Source: a virus. From it: a stretch of 23,967 bases of DNA. The stretch's first letter is position 1; each line of letters begins with the position of its first letter. The stretch covers positions 1 to 23,967 of the IMG/VR virus record IMGVR_UViG_3300038682_000024; one strand, given 5' to 3'. This document shows, one piece after another, positions 16,239-23,950 of the stretch. The notes below the pieces were generated by a model. That model searched no databases, was not told the DNA's origin, and was given only the letters and a program-made list of their open reading frames with translations. The position numbers and the translations under genes were made by a program.

Positions 16239-16267
16239 AAATAAAGCCTCGCGTGGAGGCTTTATTT
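16239..16267 (-). terminator. Rho-independent terminator after the coat gene
   Basis: Arms AAATAAAGCCTC (16239-16250) and GAGGCTTTATTT (16256-16267) pair perfectly over 12 bases around a 5-base loop. Read on the minus strand, the hairpin follows the coat stop codon by about 10 bases and is followed by a T-rich stretch (TTTATTTTTAACTTTCTTTTT region down to about 16222). The genes beyond it belong to the same late block and no new promoter is obvious, so it probably lowers transcription past the abundant coat mRNA rather than ending it fully. Confidence 0.85.
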
Positions 16268-16278
16268 AGTTGGCTGGC

Positions 16279-17532
16279 TTAGTATGCCTGACCCCATAAA
16301 CGCATACCCAATTCTGGGTAAATTGCTTTAGTGCCCCACACCGCATCAATACGGTGAATTTCAGACTGCTCATTAATGTCATACGCACCTGTTAAGGTTA
16401 AAGACAATCCTGAATCTGGATCACTTGCGCGAGACTTAACAACTGCCGTCTGTGGTAGCTCAAGGTCAATCATTGCCAATGCTACAGCGTCACGGTGGAA
16501 CAAGTAGTTTTGCTCGTAAGTCGTGTCTGCTGCACCCAATACAGTGATTGGTGCGTTATCTGCCGGTAAAGCACTAATGTTCTGGTATGCCTTCAATGAC
16601 AACGAATCACCATTAGAGTTGGTAGTGGTTGCGGTACCGTCATTCATTTCTGGCGAAACGGTGATAGTAGCCAAGCCACCAGCATCAGAATCAACGTCTG
16701 CCTGAACAACAAACTCCTGAAGCAAGCCAGTAGACGTGTAGTTCTGAGGGTTTACGCCATAAACACCAGAAAAGGTAATTACATCGCCCTGCTTTAGCAG
16801 ACCAGTTACAGAAGTGTCCCAGCCATCGGTTGTAATGGTAGAGCCATTGGTGATCGTGCCGGCGATAAGTGGAGTGCCGCCATGCTTACCAACTGTGTGA
16901 GTTGGGATATTCTGCGAGTCGTAAGTTTCAAAATCTGAAACCATGCCCTTATATCCCTTCATGTACGCGCCATTAACCATTTTTTCATTGAAAAGCTTGG
17001 TTACTTCGTCAGACAGGTTCGCACAAGTAAACGGGTTAAGGATTGCTTTACGCATACCATCTTGAGGCACTGCATAAGTGGTCATCTTAGCGCCAGCATT
17101 GGCAAAGTCGATAAACTTACCAGGGCGCGTACCCGGTGTGCCTGAGCTGTGAAAGATATTTTTCAGAGTAAGCAAAATAGACTGATCGATTTTGTTAGCA
17201 ATCTGAGTCATGCCCGATTTAAGGTAGCGTTCAGAGAAGTTAGCAATATCCAAAGTCTTGTCTTTAACCGTGTATTCAAGACCAACGTGTTCTTGATAGT
17301 CGATTTTTAAAGGGATTGTTTGGTCAACTAATGGCTGCTTAACAAGCGTTCGACCACTGGCAGACTTAACGCGGTACGGAAGTTTTAAGCGAATAGTATC
17401 GCCCACCTTACCAAACTCGCTTTCGTATTTGCGGTAAACATTCTTAGCCATGACTAAGTTGTTTTTTAATAAACGTAAACCTTCTTTGGCGATAATATCG
17501 TCCGTTAAAAGGTTATTATTCTGTACGGCCAT
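16279..17532 (-). CDS. P22 gp5-like major coat protein
   Basis: This 417-aa protein starts at ATG 17532 with AGGAG placed seven bases upstream, one of the best ribosome sites in the window and fitting for the most abundant virion protein. It shows the P22 coat family layout of the HK97 fold. The N-terminal arm is LLTDDIIAKEGLRLLKNNLV (8-27). Next come KYESEFGKVGDTIRLKLPYR and the spine helix DIANFSERYLKSGMTQIANK (95-114). A beta-rich insertion at about 222-335 corresponds to the P22 I-domain. The closing segment includes LFHRDAVALAMIDLELP (344-360). Length is close to the 430 residues of P22 coat. It lies directly after the scaffold gene and is followed by a strong terminator. Confidence 0.88.
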   Translation of the reverse strand: MAVQNNNLLTDDIIAKEGLRLLKNNLVMAKNVYRKYESEFGKVGDTIRLKLPYRVKSASGRTLVKQPLVDQTIPLKIDYQEHVGLEYTVKDKTLDIANFSERYLKSGMTQIANKIDQSILLTLKNIFHSSGTPGTRPGKFIDFANAGAKMTTYAVPQDGMRKAILNPFTCANLSDEVTKLFNEKMVNGAYMKGYKGMVSDFETYDSQNIPTHTVGKHGGTPLIAGTITNGSTITTDGWDTSVTGLLKQGDVITFSGVYGVNPQNYTSTGLLQEFVVQADVDSDAGGLATITVSPEMNDGTATTTNSNGDSLSLKAYQNISALPADNAPITVLGAADTTYEQNYLFHRDAVALAMIDLELPQTAVVKSRASDPDSGLSLTLTGAYDINEQSEIHRIDAVWGTKAIYPELGMRLWGQAY

Positions 17533-17546
17533 GATATGACTCCTAA

Positions 17547-18464
17547 TTAACTATGATGGCGACGACTTTGTTCAACTTTATTCATGTGTTCTTCATATTC
17601 TCTAAAAGACATATCACTAATTGGCTTTTGTTGAGCGTCCGAACCGTGAACAGGACTGATTGGGTCTGCCGCTGTTGTCGTTTTTGTTGGCTTTGGTGGT
17701 GTCACCTTCACCGTTAAATCTAATCGTGCGATTTCTCGCGCCTGTTGAATCGGTGTCTTTTCTGCAATGGCTGCAGCTAGCTCTTTGTTTTGGCCCAGGT
17801 GATACATTACTTTTAATGGGTCGTCACAATCGGCCAGTGCTTCTACCATTTCGCCAGTAATAGCCACGTCTTCACTTAAAGCGACATCCTCAAAGTTTTC
17901 ATACTTATCAATGCCCTCTCCAATTTTTTCACGAAGAATGCCTTGAGCCGTTTTCTGGCTGTCGGTTAAAGTATCTTGGTCGTTCTGCTCATCAGCCTTT
18001 GAGTAATTATCATCGGCCTGCTGGTTAGAACTACTGTCGTACTCATCCAGTGCTGTTAAATACTCATCATAAGTATCATAGTCACTTTCGTTCGGCGCTT
18101 CTCCGCTATTACCCTGTTTGCCTTTCGTAAGTTCGTCAACTTGTCGTTGAAGTCGCTCCGCTTCTCGCTTGGCTTCTTCACGCTGGCGGGTAATCTTATC
18201 AATACGTTTCTGAGCGCGTGACTTAGGCTTTTCGGCCTGCTTGCCTTCGTCTTGCTCACTGGCGGTATCTTCGCCAGCTGTGTCTTGTTCTTCTGCTCCG
18301 CTCTCGTCAGTAGAATCATGCTCGCTAGTACCTTCGGATTCGTTCGCGATCGAACCCTCTACCTGCTTACCTTCATCATCCGGTACAACTGGTGCGTCTG
18401 AATTAACAACAACAAAATTATCGGTTTCACTTGCTACAGTTTCACCGTTATTTACATCACTCAT
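17547..18464 (-). CDS. Scaffolding protein
   Basis: This 305-aa protein starts at ATG 18464 with AAAGG upstream and lies between portal and coat, as in P22. Residues 1-75 are extremely acidic and Ser/Thr-rich with no predicted fold. Residues 78-115 form a very basic coiled-coil candidate (SRAQKRIDKITRQREEAKRE). The middle is helical and acidic. The last 20 residues, which include EYEEHMNKVEQSRRHHS, make a short helix ending in basic residues. In P22 the basic C-terminal helix-turn-helix of scaffold binds coat and directs procapsid assembly. The position, composition and basic tail all fit. Sequence similarity to P22 scaffold itself is not evident, as is usual for this fast-evolving family. 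Confidence 0.8.
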   Translation of the reverse strand: MSDVNNGETVASETDNFVVVNSDAPVVPDDEGKQVEGSIANESEGTSEHDSTDESGAEEQDTAGEDTASEQDEGKQAEKPKSRAQKRIDKITRQREEAKREAERLQRQVDELTKGKQGNSGEAPNESDYDTYDEYLTALDEYDSSSNQQADDNYSKADEQNDQDTLTDSQKTAQGILREKIGEGIDKYENFEDVALSEDVAITGEMVEALADCDDPLKVMYHLGQNKELAAAIAEKTPIQQAREIARLDLTVKVTPPKPTKTTTAADPISPVHGSDAQQKPISDMSFREYEEHMNKVEQSRRHHS

Positions 18465-18599
18465 AGCATACCTTTTAGATACGAATTAGCCCGTAGGCTG
18501 TGCCGCAAGTTTAAACCCTTGCGTAAGGTCTAGCCCAGCCGGGTAACTCCCAGCCCCAAGCTAATATACTAATGATAACGCAATAATGTTCAAATACCA
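18465..18599 (-). promoter_or_regulatory. Structured 135-bp gap between portal and scaffold, with possible weak promoter
   Basis: This is one of the longest gene-free stretches in the window. In the minus-strand direction it opens with TTGAAC (18588-18593) and TATATT (18563-18568), a -35/-10-like pair with a long 19-base spacer, so promoter activity is doubtful. Two hairpins follow. One has arms at 18537-18543 and 18549-18555 with loop TAACT; it pairs fully only as minus-strand RNA, where two plus-strand mismatches become G-U pairs. The other pairs CGCAAG (18504-18509) with CTTGCG (18518-18523). They lie just before the scaffold ribosome site. Control of scaffold expression is an inference. 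Confidence 0.35.
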
Positions 18600-20708
18600 C
18601 TATTGCGCCCTTCCTGCTGCTAGTAGCTCTGCCACTGCTTGAGCTACCAACTCTTTAACTTGCTGGTAGTCAGCGCTTCCACTGTCAGCACCTTGATTAA
18701 TTGCTTGCAGCTTTAACTGTGCTTCTTGCGTCTTCATTTCAGCAATAGCCGCGTCAGATTGCGCCTTAGCCATAACCGCCTCATTTTTAGCCATTTCAGC
18801 CTGTGCTTTGGAGCCGTTAGCTTCTGCCTCCATACCGCGAACCTCTAACTCTTTCATCATTACTTGCTGCTCTGGCGTTGGCTCTGGTTGCTCTGGCATA
18901 TCTTCGGCCATTTTTTCGCGCTCTTCGCTAGTTAAAACATTTGGCGGCATAATCTTTTTAAGACGTTCAGTAATTACATCGGAACCCGGCCAATCCATGT
19001 TTTGTGCAATAAGATCAGCCATTACTGCTGCTGCGCTTGGTACTGCTTGAGCAAACTGTATCATTGCCTCGGCTGCTTCCATTCTCTGAGTGGAGTAAGC
19101 AGGGCCGGTATTAACAACAACGTCATACTTAGATACGTTTAAGTCGTGGATCGTAACCCAGTTACCCGTTTCTTCATCAAGCACTTGCTGGTTTAAAACA
19201 ACATAATCTTCTGTGTCGTCTTCAAACTTGAGCCGCATAACTCGCTCTGTGTCGTATATAGCAGGTATCATTTCAACCAATAGCCGACCAATGCGTGAAA
19301 TTGCCTTAGAAAGATTATCAATAAACTTAAACGTACCCGTATCGGATTCGCGCTGTCTTGCGATGATTGCACGACCGCTAGTTTCATTGCTTTGTGCGCC
19401 AAGTGAAGCGTCAAACATGCCCACAGTGCCTTTAATTTTATCTGTAGCAGTCGAGGCCATTGTTAGCTCTGCTGCTGGCACTGCTGCTGGCTGGTCGCGT
19501 CTTGGCCCTGGGTCGCCTTGAAATTGAGGAACGTATGTAAGAATTGCCTGATTTGTTGTATTGGCGTTTTCCCATTCGTTTTCTCGACCTTCGGTATGTC
19601 CTTCGCTACCTATAAACGGCGCTTTAGGTGCTAATGCTATCGACTCTGCCGCTGCACTATCCCAATAGTTTGCCATTCGTTGAGCATCTTTTGCGTATCG
19701 AATTAATGAGCGATACATTGTTTTCTTTTTAATTGTTATCGACTTGCCCCACACCGGGACCACTGGGATAGTTGTACAATCCAGTTCGATTGGCCCTTCT
19801 AACACTGCGTTTCCAGTGATCTTGCGCCAAATAACTTTGTGTGTTTTGACTTTGCGACTGCGCTTAACAGTAATACCTTGTTCGGCCAGTTCATCAAGAA
19901 TAGGCTCTAGGTCTTCTGCCCACACTACGCGGCCATCACTAAGCAATGACTGCTCTTTTAATTCTAACTCTCTAGTAAAATACTCAGATACCCGAACGGT
20001 CTTCTCTGTGTACCACTCACCTTGATCTGTTGAGCCTGCTAATGGCTCGGCCATAACATCGGGGTATTGCTCCCGAAACACATCCTTTGGCATAACATCA
20101 TCAATCAAAACCCATCCGGCATCGCTTTTATCAATCTCTCTCGCGTTAGGGTCAATGGTTACACTAAACTGATCTGATATGTGCTTGATTAACAGCTCTT
20201 GGTCAAAACTGTCTTCGCTTTCGTAGTCAGACAAAACGCGCAGATAGCCGATACCAGACTCTAAAGCAGATTGAAACGCCATGTCATAAGCTGTCTCTGC
20301 ATCGCAATTGTATTCAATATTCTTAATTGCACCGGTAAACACTTCTGATAGTGAATAATCTTTCTTGCCTGCTCGATTGCTTACTTTTAGCTCTTCCTGT
20401 TCACCTTCTGGTGTATTGACGTGAGCCGGGTCAATTGCAGATACCTTGATACGCGGCTTGTTTTGTAGCTGGTCGCCCATTACCTGATCCACAAATGTCG
20501 GCAATACGTTATTAACTAAACATGGTCGCTGCTCTAGCTCTCGCTCAGTTCTAACTTGACTAGGCCACTGGTCGCCTGAAAGAAATTTTAGGTCGTCTTC
20601 CGCTGCTTCCCAATTTTCCTTCCAGAATGTAGCACCATCACGCGCCCGCTCTCTTGCAGTAGCTAACAGTGCTTCGTCATTAGTATTCGTATTCGTCTTG
20701 TCGCCCAT
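18600..20708 (-). CDS. P22-type portal protein
   Basis: This 702-aa protein starts at ATG 20708, inside the end of the preceding small gene, with GGTGG six bases upstream. P22 portal features appear in order: an N-terminal helix ending in DDLKFLSGDQWP (38-49), CLVNNVLPTFVDQVMGDQLQ with the NKPRIKV strand, QSALESGIGYLRVLSDYESE, KTHKVIWRKITGNAVLEGPI, an IPVVPVWG strand, KDAQRMANYWDSAAAESIAL and YDVVVNTGPAYSTQRMEAAE. Residues from about 610 to the end form one long Ala/Glu/Gln/Met helix that matches the C-terminal barrel of P22 portals. Twelve copies would form the DNA channel at one capsid vertex. The length is close to the 725 residues of P22 portal. It terminates with TAG. Confidence 0.9.
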   Translation of the reverse strand: MGDKTNTNTNDEALLATARERARDGATFWKENWEAAEDDLKFLSGDQWPSQVRTERELEQRPCLVNNVLPTFVDQVMGDQLQNKPRIKVSAIDPAHVNTPEGEQEELKVSNRAGKKDYSLSEVFTGAIKNIEYNCDAETAYDMAFQSALESGIGYLRVLSDYESEDSFDQELLIKHISDQFSVTIDPNAREIDKSDAGWVLIDDVMPKDVFREQYPDVMAEPLAGSTDQGEWYTEKTVRVSEYFTRELELKEQSLLSDGRVVWAEDLEPILDELAEQGITVKRSRKVKTHKVIWRKITGNAVLEGPIELDCTTIPVVPVWGKSITIKKKTMYRSLIRYAKDAQRMANYWDSAAAESIALAPKAPFIGSEGHTEGRENEWENANTTNQAILTYVPQFQGDPGPRRDQPAAVPAAELTMASTATDKIKGTVGMFDASLGAQSNETSGRAIIARQRESDTGTFKFIDNLSKAISRIGRLLVEMIPAIYDTERVMRLKFEDDTEDYVVLNQQVLDEETGNWVTIHDLNVSKYDVVVNTGPAYSTQRMEAAEAMIQFAQAVPSAAAVMADLIAQNMDWPGSDVITERLKKIMPPNVLTSEEREKMAEDMPEQPEPTPEQQVMMKELEVRGMEAEANGSKAQAEMAKNEAVMAKAQSDAAIAEMKTQEAQLKLQAINQGADSGSADYQQVKELVAQAVAELLAAGRAQ

Positions 20709-20874
20709 TGCAAACCACCAGGTTATTAATTTCTTTTTTTAGTTCGGCCATGCTATTAACGTAAACGCTAATTGAGCCATCACCGACACTTAATTTATAT
20801 TCAATAGCTAGATGATATATTGAAAACCCCACTTTATGAAATGATACGCCTCTTATCTCGCCGTAAGTTCTCAA
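20680..20874 (-). CDS. Small unknown protein between terminase and portal (TTG start)
   Basis: The frame is open from 20883, but the TTG there abuts AGGAGG with no spacing. The next in-frame TTG (20872-20874) lies nine bases after AGGAGG and overlaps the terL stop, so I prefer it, giving about 64 residues. The frame overlaps the portal start by 29 bases. The protein looks folded and beta-rich in the middle (VGFSIYHLAIEYKLSVGDGS, ISVYVNSMAELKKEINNL) and ends in an acidic DEYEY. I do not recognise the family. The strong ribosome site and close packing support a real gene. The start choice is uncertain, since TTG starts are rare. Confidence 0.55.
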   Translation of the reverse strand: MRTYGEIRGVSFHKVGFSIYHLAIEYKLSVGDGSISVYVNSMAELKKEINNLVVCNGRQDEYEY

Positions 20875-22505
20875 TTCATCCAACCTCCTGATTGCGGCCT
20901 TGGTCGTGGCTTAGGCTTCTGTCTTGTGGTTGGTTCTTTGTAGTGTAAACCCATTTGCTGAATGGCATCAGTGAAGTTGGTCGCCCACTTTGGCCCCACC
21001 TCATCTTTAAATACTTCATTGTTGTGATCCCACTCGCGGCGCAATGCCTTTAATCCCTTCCAGCCCGTCTTCTTCGCCATGTCACCGGTTGCTCCGTTGG
21101 CTTCGGTATCGCAGCGAACGCTATCAATCCAAATACGCGGGAACAATGCCTTTAATGCGTTTATTGATTCGCGCTTACTCTTGCAGCGATCAACTAACTT
21201 AAACCTAATGCCCATGCCTTTTGCTATATCAATCCGGCTTTCTCTCGTCATTAAGTCGCGTACTGCAATGTCGTGTGGTGCCAGATGCTCACCGTATCGA
21301 ATGCCGTACTTGTCAGCGAAGTCATTTAGCCAATTAATATAGTGCTCCATTCCCTCATCACGGTTTGCATAGCAGGCAATCATTCGCAATTCTTTTCTAT
21401 GCGGCTGCATTAGCCATAGAACCATATCGTCATTGATCCCCAAATCCCAATAAGTAAACACCGGCAAAGACTTCTCAATAGGTATGCGACAAAGCCTACC
21501 CTCTTCAACAAGTAGTTCGAGCTCTTTCTTGTAAACAACGCCCTCTTGCAATGCGTCATCGGGGTTCTGCTGGTACTGAGCACTAAACATGTAGTTATCT
21601 GCCTTTTCCATTTTCAATAGTGTTTTAGTCGGTTCTTTGGCTGGCCAGTAGCTTGTGCGCTTACCGGTGAACTCTGTATCTCTAATGCAAGCCTCTTGCA
21701 TAGCTTTGGGCAATGAATCGACATACTGCTGATCAATCAACGCTGGCACTCTGAATTGCTCGTAATCATCCGGTGCTTTGTCGCTGTGTAGAAAATCGGT
21801 TGAATCACCTTTAGCTATTCGCTGCTGCACCATAATGATTGGAACGTCATCATGAGCTAATCGAGAGCGCACGACTCTGTTTAGCTTCTGGTTCGCCTTG
21901 TTCATTATCAAGCCTGAGTCCATATCTTTAGGCGGAAGAGGGTCATCAAGTATCACAGCGCCGGTAAAACAATTCTCTACCATGTAGCCGCCACGCCTGC
22001 CTGTTACTTGTCCATTGATTGAAGTGCCGTAAAGCCTATGGCGGTTGCCGTTATCGTCCCTGTACATCCAGTTAGCGCTCGATTTTGTGGTTGGGTCAAC
22101 TCTAACCGGCCATAGTGTGCTGAATTCCTCACTATCGAGTATTTCTTTCACTCGCTTTGCGTTCTCTGTTACCAAGTCGTCAGAATAAGAAAGCGGAAGC
22201 CATCGGCTTGATCTTGGATTGTCGTCACTAATGCACTTAATAATGCACCAGGCTATCCAGTGAATAGACCATATCTCAGTCTTGGTAGAACCTGGTGCTA
22301 CGTTGATAATGCCGCGCTTAATCTTACCGTGGTAAACGTCTTCAGCAAGTTGGCACTCGTAAGTGTGGTGCCAGTTCTTCTTGAACTTCTGCCCTTGCAG
22401 TAATTGGAAGAATATACGCAAAAAAGCCTCAAAAGAGGCTTCGCTTGCAATCTTGACGGCTACCTTGTCAGCGTCCGTCATTGTTTCCCACTGCATAATG
22501 CTCAT
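20871..22505 (-). CDS. terL: Terminase large subunit
   Basis: This is the DNA-packaging motor and headful/cohesive-end nuclease. The open frame can begin at GTG 22523 (550 aa), but I prefer ATG 22505 (544 aa), which shares a TAATG stop-start junction with the 48-aa gene. In 550-aa numbering, the ATPase has a Walker A variant APGSTKT (76-82, with Thr where Gly is usual, as in the PPGSAKS-type terminases) and a Walker B AVILDDP (189-195). The RNase-H-like nuclease acids would be D360 (TYWDLG), D418 (APHDIAVRD) and D519 (ATNFTDAIQQM). A proline/arginine tail ends the protein. A terminator-like hairpin lies inside the coding region near residues 28-35. Confidence 0.9.
   Translation of the reverse strand: MSIMQWETMTDADKVAVKIASEASFEAFLRIFFQLLQGQKFKKNWHHTYECQLAEDVYHGKIKRGIINVAPGSTKTEIWSIHWIAWCIIKCISDDNPRSSRWLPLSYSDDLVTENAKRVKEILDSEEFSTLWPVRVDPTTKSSANWMYRDDNGNRHRLYGTSINGQVTGRRGGYMVENCFTGAVILDDPLPPKDMDSGLIMNKANQKLNRVVRSRLAHDDVPIIMVQQRIAKGDSTDFLHSDKAPDDYEQFRVPALIDQQYVDSLPKAMQEACIRDTEFTGKRTSYWPAKEPTKTLLKMEKADNYMFSAQYQQNPDDALQEGVVYKKELELLVEEGRLCRIPIEKSLPVFTYWDLGINDDMVLWLMQPHRKELRMIACYANRDEGMEHYINWLNDFADKYGIRYGEHLAPHDIAVRDLMTRESRIDIAKGMGIRFKLVDRCKSKRESINALKALFPRIWIDSVRCDTEANGATGDMAKKTGWKGLKALRREWDHNNEVFKDEVGPKWATNFTDAIQQMGLHYKEPTTRQKPKPRPRPQSGGWMN
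22420..22441 (-). terminator. Terminator-like hairpin inside the 5' end of terL
   Basis: On the minus strand AAGCCTC, loop TTTT and GAGGCTT pair perfectly over 7 bases and run directly into a six-T tract. This is the full form of an intrinsic terminator, yet it lies about 65-85 bases inside terL. The stem is identical to the core of the terminator behind the coat gene. Translating ribosomes would normally mask it. It could act when terL is poorly translated, or it may be coding coincidence (it encodes EASFEAFL). Confidence 0.5.
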
Positions 22506-22651
22506 TAGTTTATCGTTAACCACTTCCCAGTAAATGAGTATTTAAACTGGCGCGATCCGCAGCATGTGCATTCTCGCTCGTCAAATGTAGCTTTAACCGC
22601 CTTATTTTTGTGGCCAACAAAGAAACACTTAATCGCTTTTAAATTTCGCAT
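22505..22651 (-). CDS. 48-aa zinc-knuckle protein (DUF1660-like)
   Basis: This small gene fills the space between the terminase subunits. It starts at ATG 22651 with AAGG eight bases upstream and ends at TAA 22505-22507, sharing its last A with the preferred terL ATG (TAATG). The 48-residue protein has C9, H14, C28 and C31 in the pattern C-x4-H then C-x2-C (KCFFVGHKNKAV, RECTCCGSRQF). This recalls the tiny phage/prophage DUF1660 proteins, whose C...GH...CxxC residues suggest a zinc site. Function is unknown. Placement inside the packaging operon with coupled translation suggests it is made together with TerL. The family assignment is from memory of the pattern and only moderately sure; that it is a gene is likely. 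Confidence 0.7.
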   Translation of the reverse strand: MRNLKAIKCFFVGHKNKAVKATFDERECTCCGSRQFKYSFTGKWLTIN

Positions 22652-22663
22652 ACTTAATACCTT

Positions 22664-23281
22664 CTAGAGTTTATCCATTAAGCCAGCAAGAGCGCTGGCA
22701 ACTTCTGGCGAACTAACATCGGCTTGAATGGCTAATGGCTTGCCACCTGCACCTGTTAGCTCTGATTTCTTGGGAGCGTTCCAACCTTGCATGTCAGAGA
22801 GCTGTTTAATAGCGCCATGCTGATCATGCAATTCAATCTTCGGCCCTTGCTTTGTCATCGTTACAGACTTGATGCAGCTCATAACATTAGGGTCAATGTC
22901 CTTGCTGTCTTTCATTGTCCAAACGGTTTGCATAACGTCATTGCCTTCGGCGTCCTCTCCGACCCGCGCTAGCCCAAAAACGGCTACGTCAGTCATTTGT
23001 ACCTTGGCGTTATTAGAAAGGATTTGAAGAGCTTCTTCGCGCGTTAGAATAGCTTCTGAGGTTGCAGATTCCATTAATGAATCATAAAAAGCCTTCACCT
23101 TAACGTCAGCTAACATTCTGCTTGCTGCTGCATCTTGGGCGTCATCGCTCTTTGCTTTGCCTCCTGCATCAACATAAGCCTGTCTTTGGCTTTTATTAGT
23201 GCCAACAAGATTAACGACAAACTTCCTATTAAGTGTCGTCAATTTGCTTGCTAGCTCTAACTGTTTATCTGTTAGTTCCAT
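22664..23281 (-). CDS. terS: Terminase small subunit
   Basis: This 205-aa protein starts at ATG 23281, five bases after the previous stop, with only a weak purine stretch upstream. The N-terminal third has the typical small-terminase DNA-binding region: DKQLELASKLTTLNRKFV, then a helix-turn-helix-like NKSQRQAYVDAGGKAKSDDA (29-48) and AASRMLADVKVKAFYDSLM (52-70), a pattern of the Terminase_2 type. The middle (80-150) would form the oligomerisation core and beta barrel. The C-terminal residues (EVASALAGLMDKL) could contact the large subunit. It would recognise the packaging site and load the motor. The large subunit follows after the 48-aa gene, supporting the call. Confidence 0.82.
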   Translation of the reverse strand: MELTDKQLELASKLTTLNRKFVVNLVGTNKSQRQAYVDAGGKAKSDDAQDAAASRMLADVKVKAFYDSLMESATSEAILTREEALQILSNNAKVQMTDVAVFGLARVGEDAEGNDVMQTVWTMKDSKDIDPNVMSCIKSVTMTKQGPKIELHDQHGAIKQLSDMQGWNAPKKSELTGAGGKPLAIQADVSSPEVASALAGLMDKL

Positions 23282-23286
23282 TTTAC

Positions 23287-23826
23287 TTAAGCCTGAAATG
23301 GTGAAGGATCGTCAACTTCTGCCCAAGATACATAAAGCTCGCATTCAGCGTCATCTTTAGAGCCGTTATTGGTTATCTCAAGCAACAAGGTTGTGTGTGG
23401 CGGAAGTATGTTTTCTTGTTCATTCGAGTATACATTGCCTATGTCTGACTGACCCTGACCAGAAGCCCCAGGCATGTACGACTTAGTGCCTTGAATACCT
23501 TTGTCCGAAAAGGTTGGTGCGATGTGAGCTACAACTGTGCTTTTTAGCGGCGTTATTGCGTTCAAATTGGAATGATTAATTAATGTGCCTTCGTCTGTGA
23601 TCGTAGAGCCGACCCAAGGACTGTATTCAAGCTCATCGCCATTGGTTGTTACGATTCGCTGAGTTACGATAATTGTTTTGTTGCCTGAAGATACAAGCCA
23701 ATAACCAGCGCCGCCGTTGTTTGCAATCTGCTGGCGACTTGAAAAGAAGAATATGTACCCGTCTTCTGCTCGCTTTGCTGATGCGCTTAGCTCCACGCCG
23801 TCAAACTTTGAACTGTTAGCGCTCAT
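23287..23826 (-). CDS. Hypothetical beta-rich protein, possible virion protein
   Basis: This 179-aa protein starts at ATG 23826 and overlaps the end of the upstream gene by 11 bases. It is rich in Gly, Ser, Thr and Asn, with alternating strand-like segments (AEDGYIFFFSSRQQIANNGG, GYWLVSSGNKTIIVTQRIVT, TTLLLEITNNGSKDDAECEL, YVSWAEV). It has no signal peptide or membrane segment and no catalytic motif that I can see. This looks like a beta-sandwich, as in decoration or fibre-tip proteins, but I do not recognise the family. It lies directly upstream of the terminase genes and is probably transcribed with them. It may be a head decoration protein. The gene itself is well supported by its codon-like composition and tight packing. 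Confidence 0.6.
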   Translation of the reverse strand: MSANSSKFDGVELSASAKRAEDGYIFFFSSRQQIANNGGAGYWLVSSGNKTIIVTQRIVTTNGDELEYSPWVGSTITDEGTLINHSNLNAITPLKSTVVAHIAPTFSDKGIQGTKSYMPGASGQGQSDIGNVYSNEQENILPPHTTLLLEITNNGSKDDAECELYVSWAEVDDPSPFQA

Positions 23827-23950
23827 TCTTCGCCTTCCTTGCCATTATCGGCTTTTTTTTTGACTGCTCAGCTAGCCCTCCGACCATTGGAGCGTTCTTC
23901 TTTAATATCTCACCGATAATATAGAGCGATCGCGTGCCGTTGTGTGCGGC
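23816..23950 (-). CDS. 3' end of an unknown gene cut by the contig end
   Basis: A frame enters from the right end of the window and stops at TAA 23816-23818, overlapping the next gene's ATG by 11 bases. About 44 genuine codons are visible, with residues AHNGTRSLYIIGEILKKNA, MVGGLAEQ and a basic end rich in Lys and Arg. The coding strand contains a run of nine A (around 23853-23861) at a Lys-Lys-Lys stretch, a place where sequencing error or slippage could change the frame. I cannot assign a function. The tight overlap with the following gene supports a real coding end. Confidence 0.5.
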   Translation of the reverse strand, partial: AAHNGTRSLYIIGEILKKNAPMVGGLAEQSKKKPIMARKAKNER

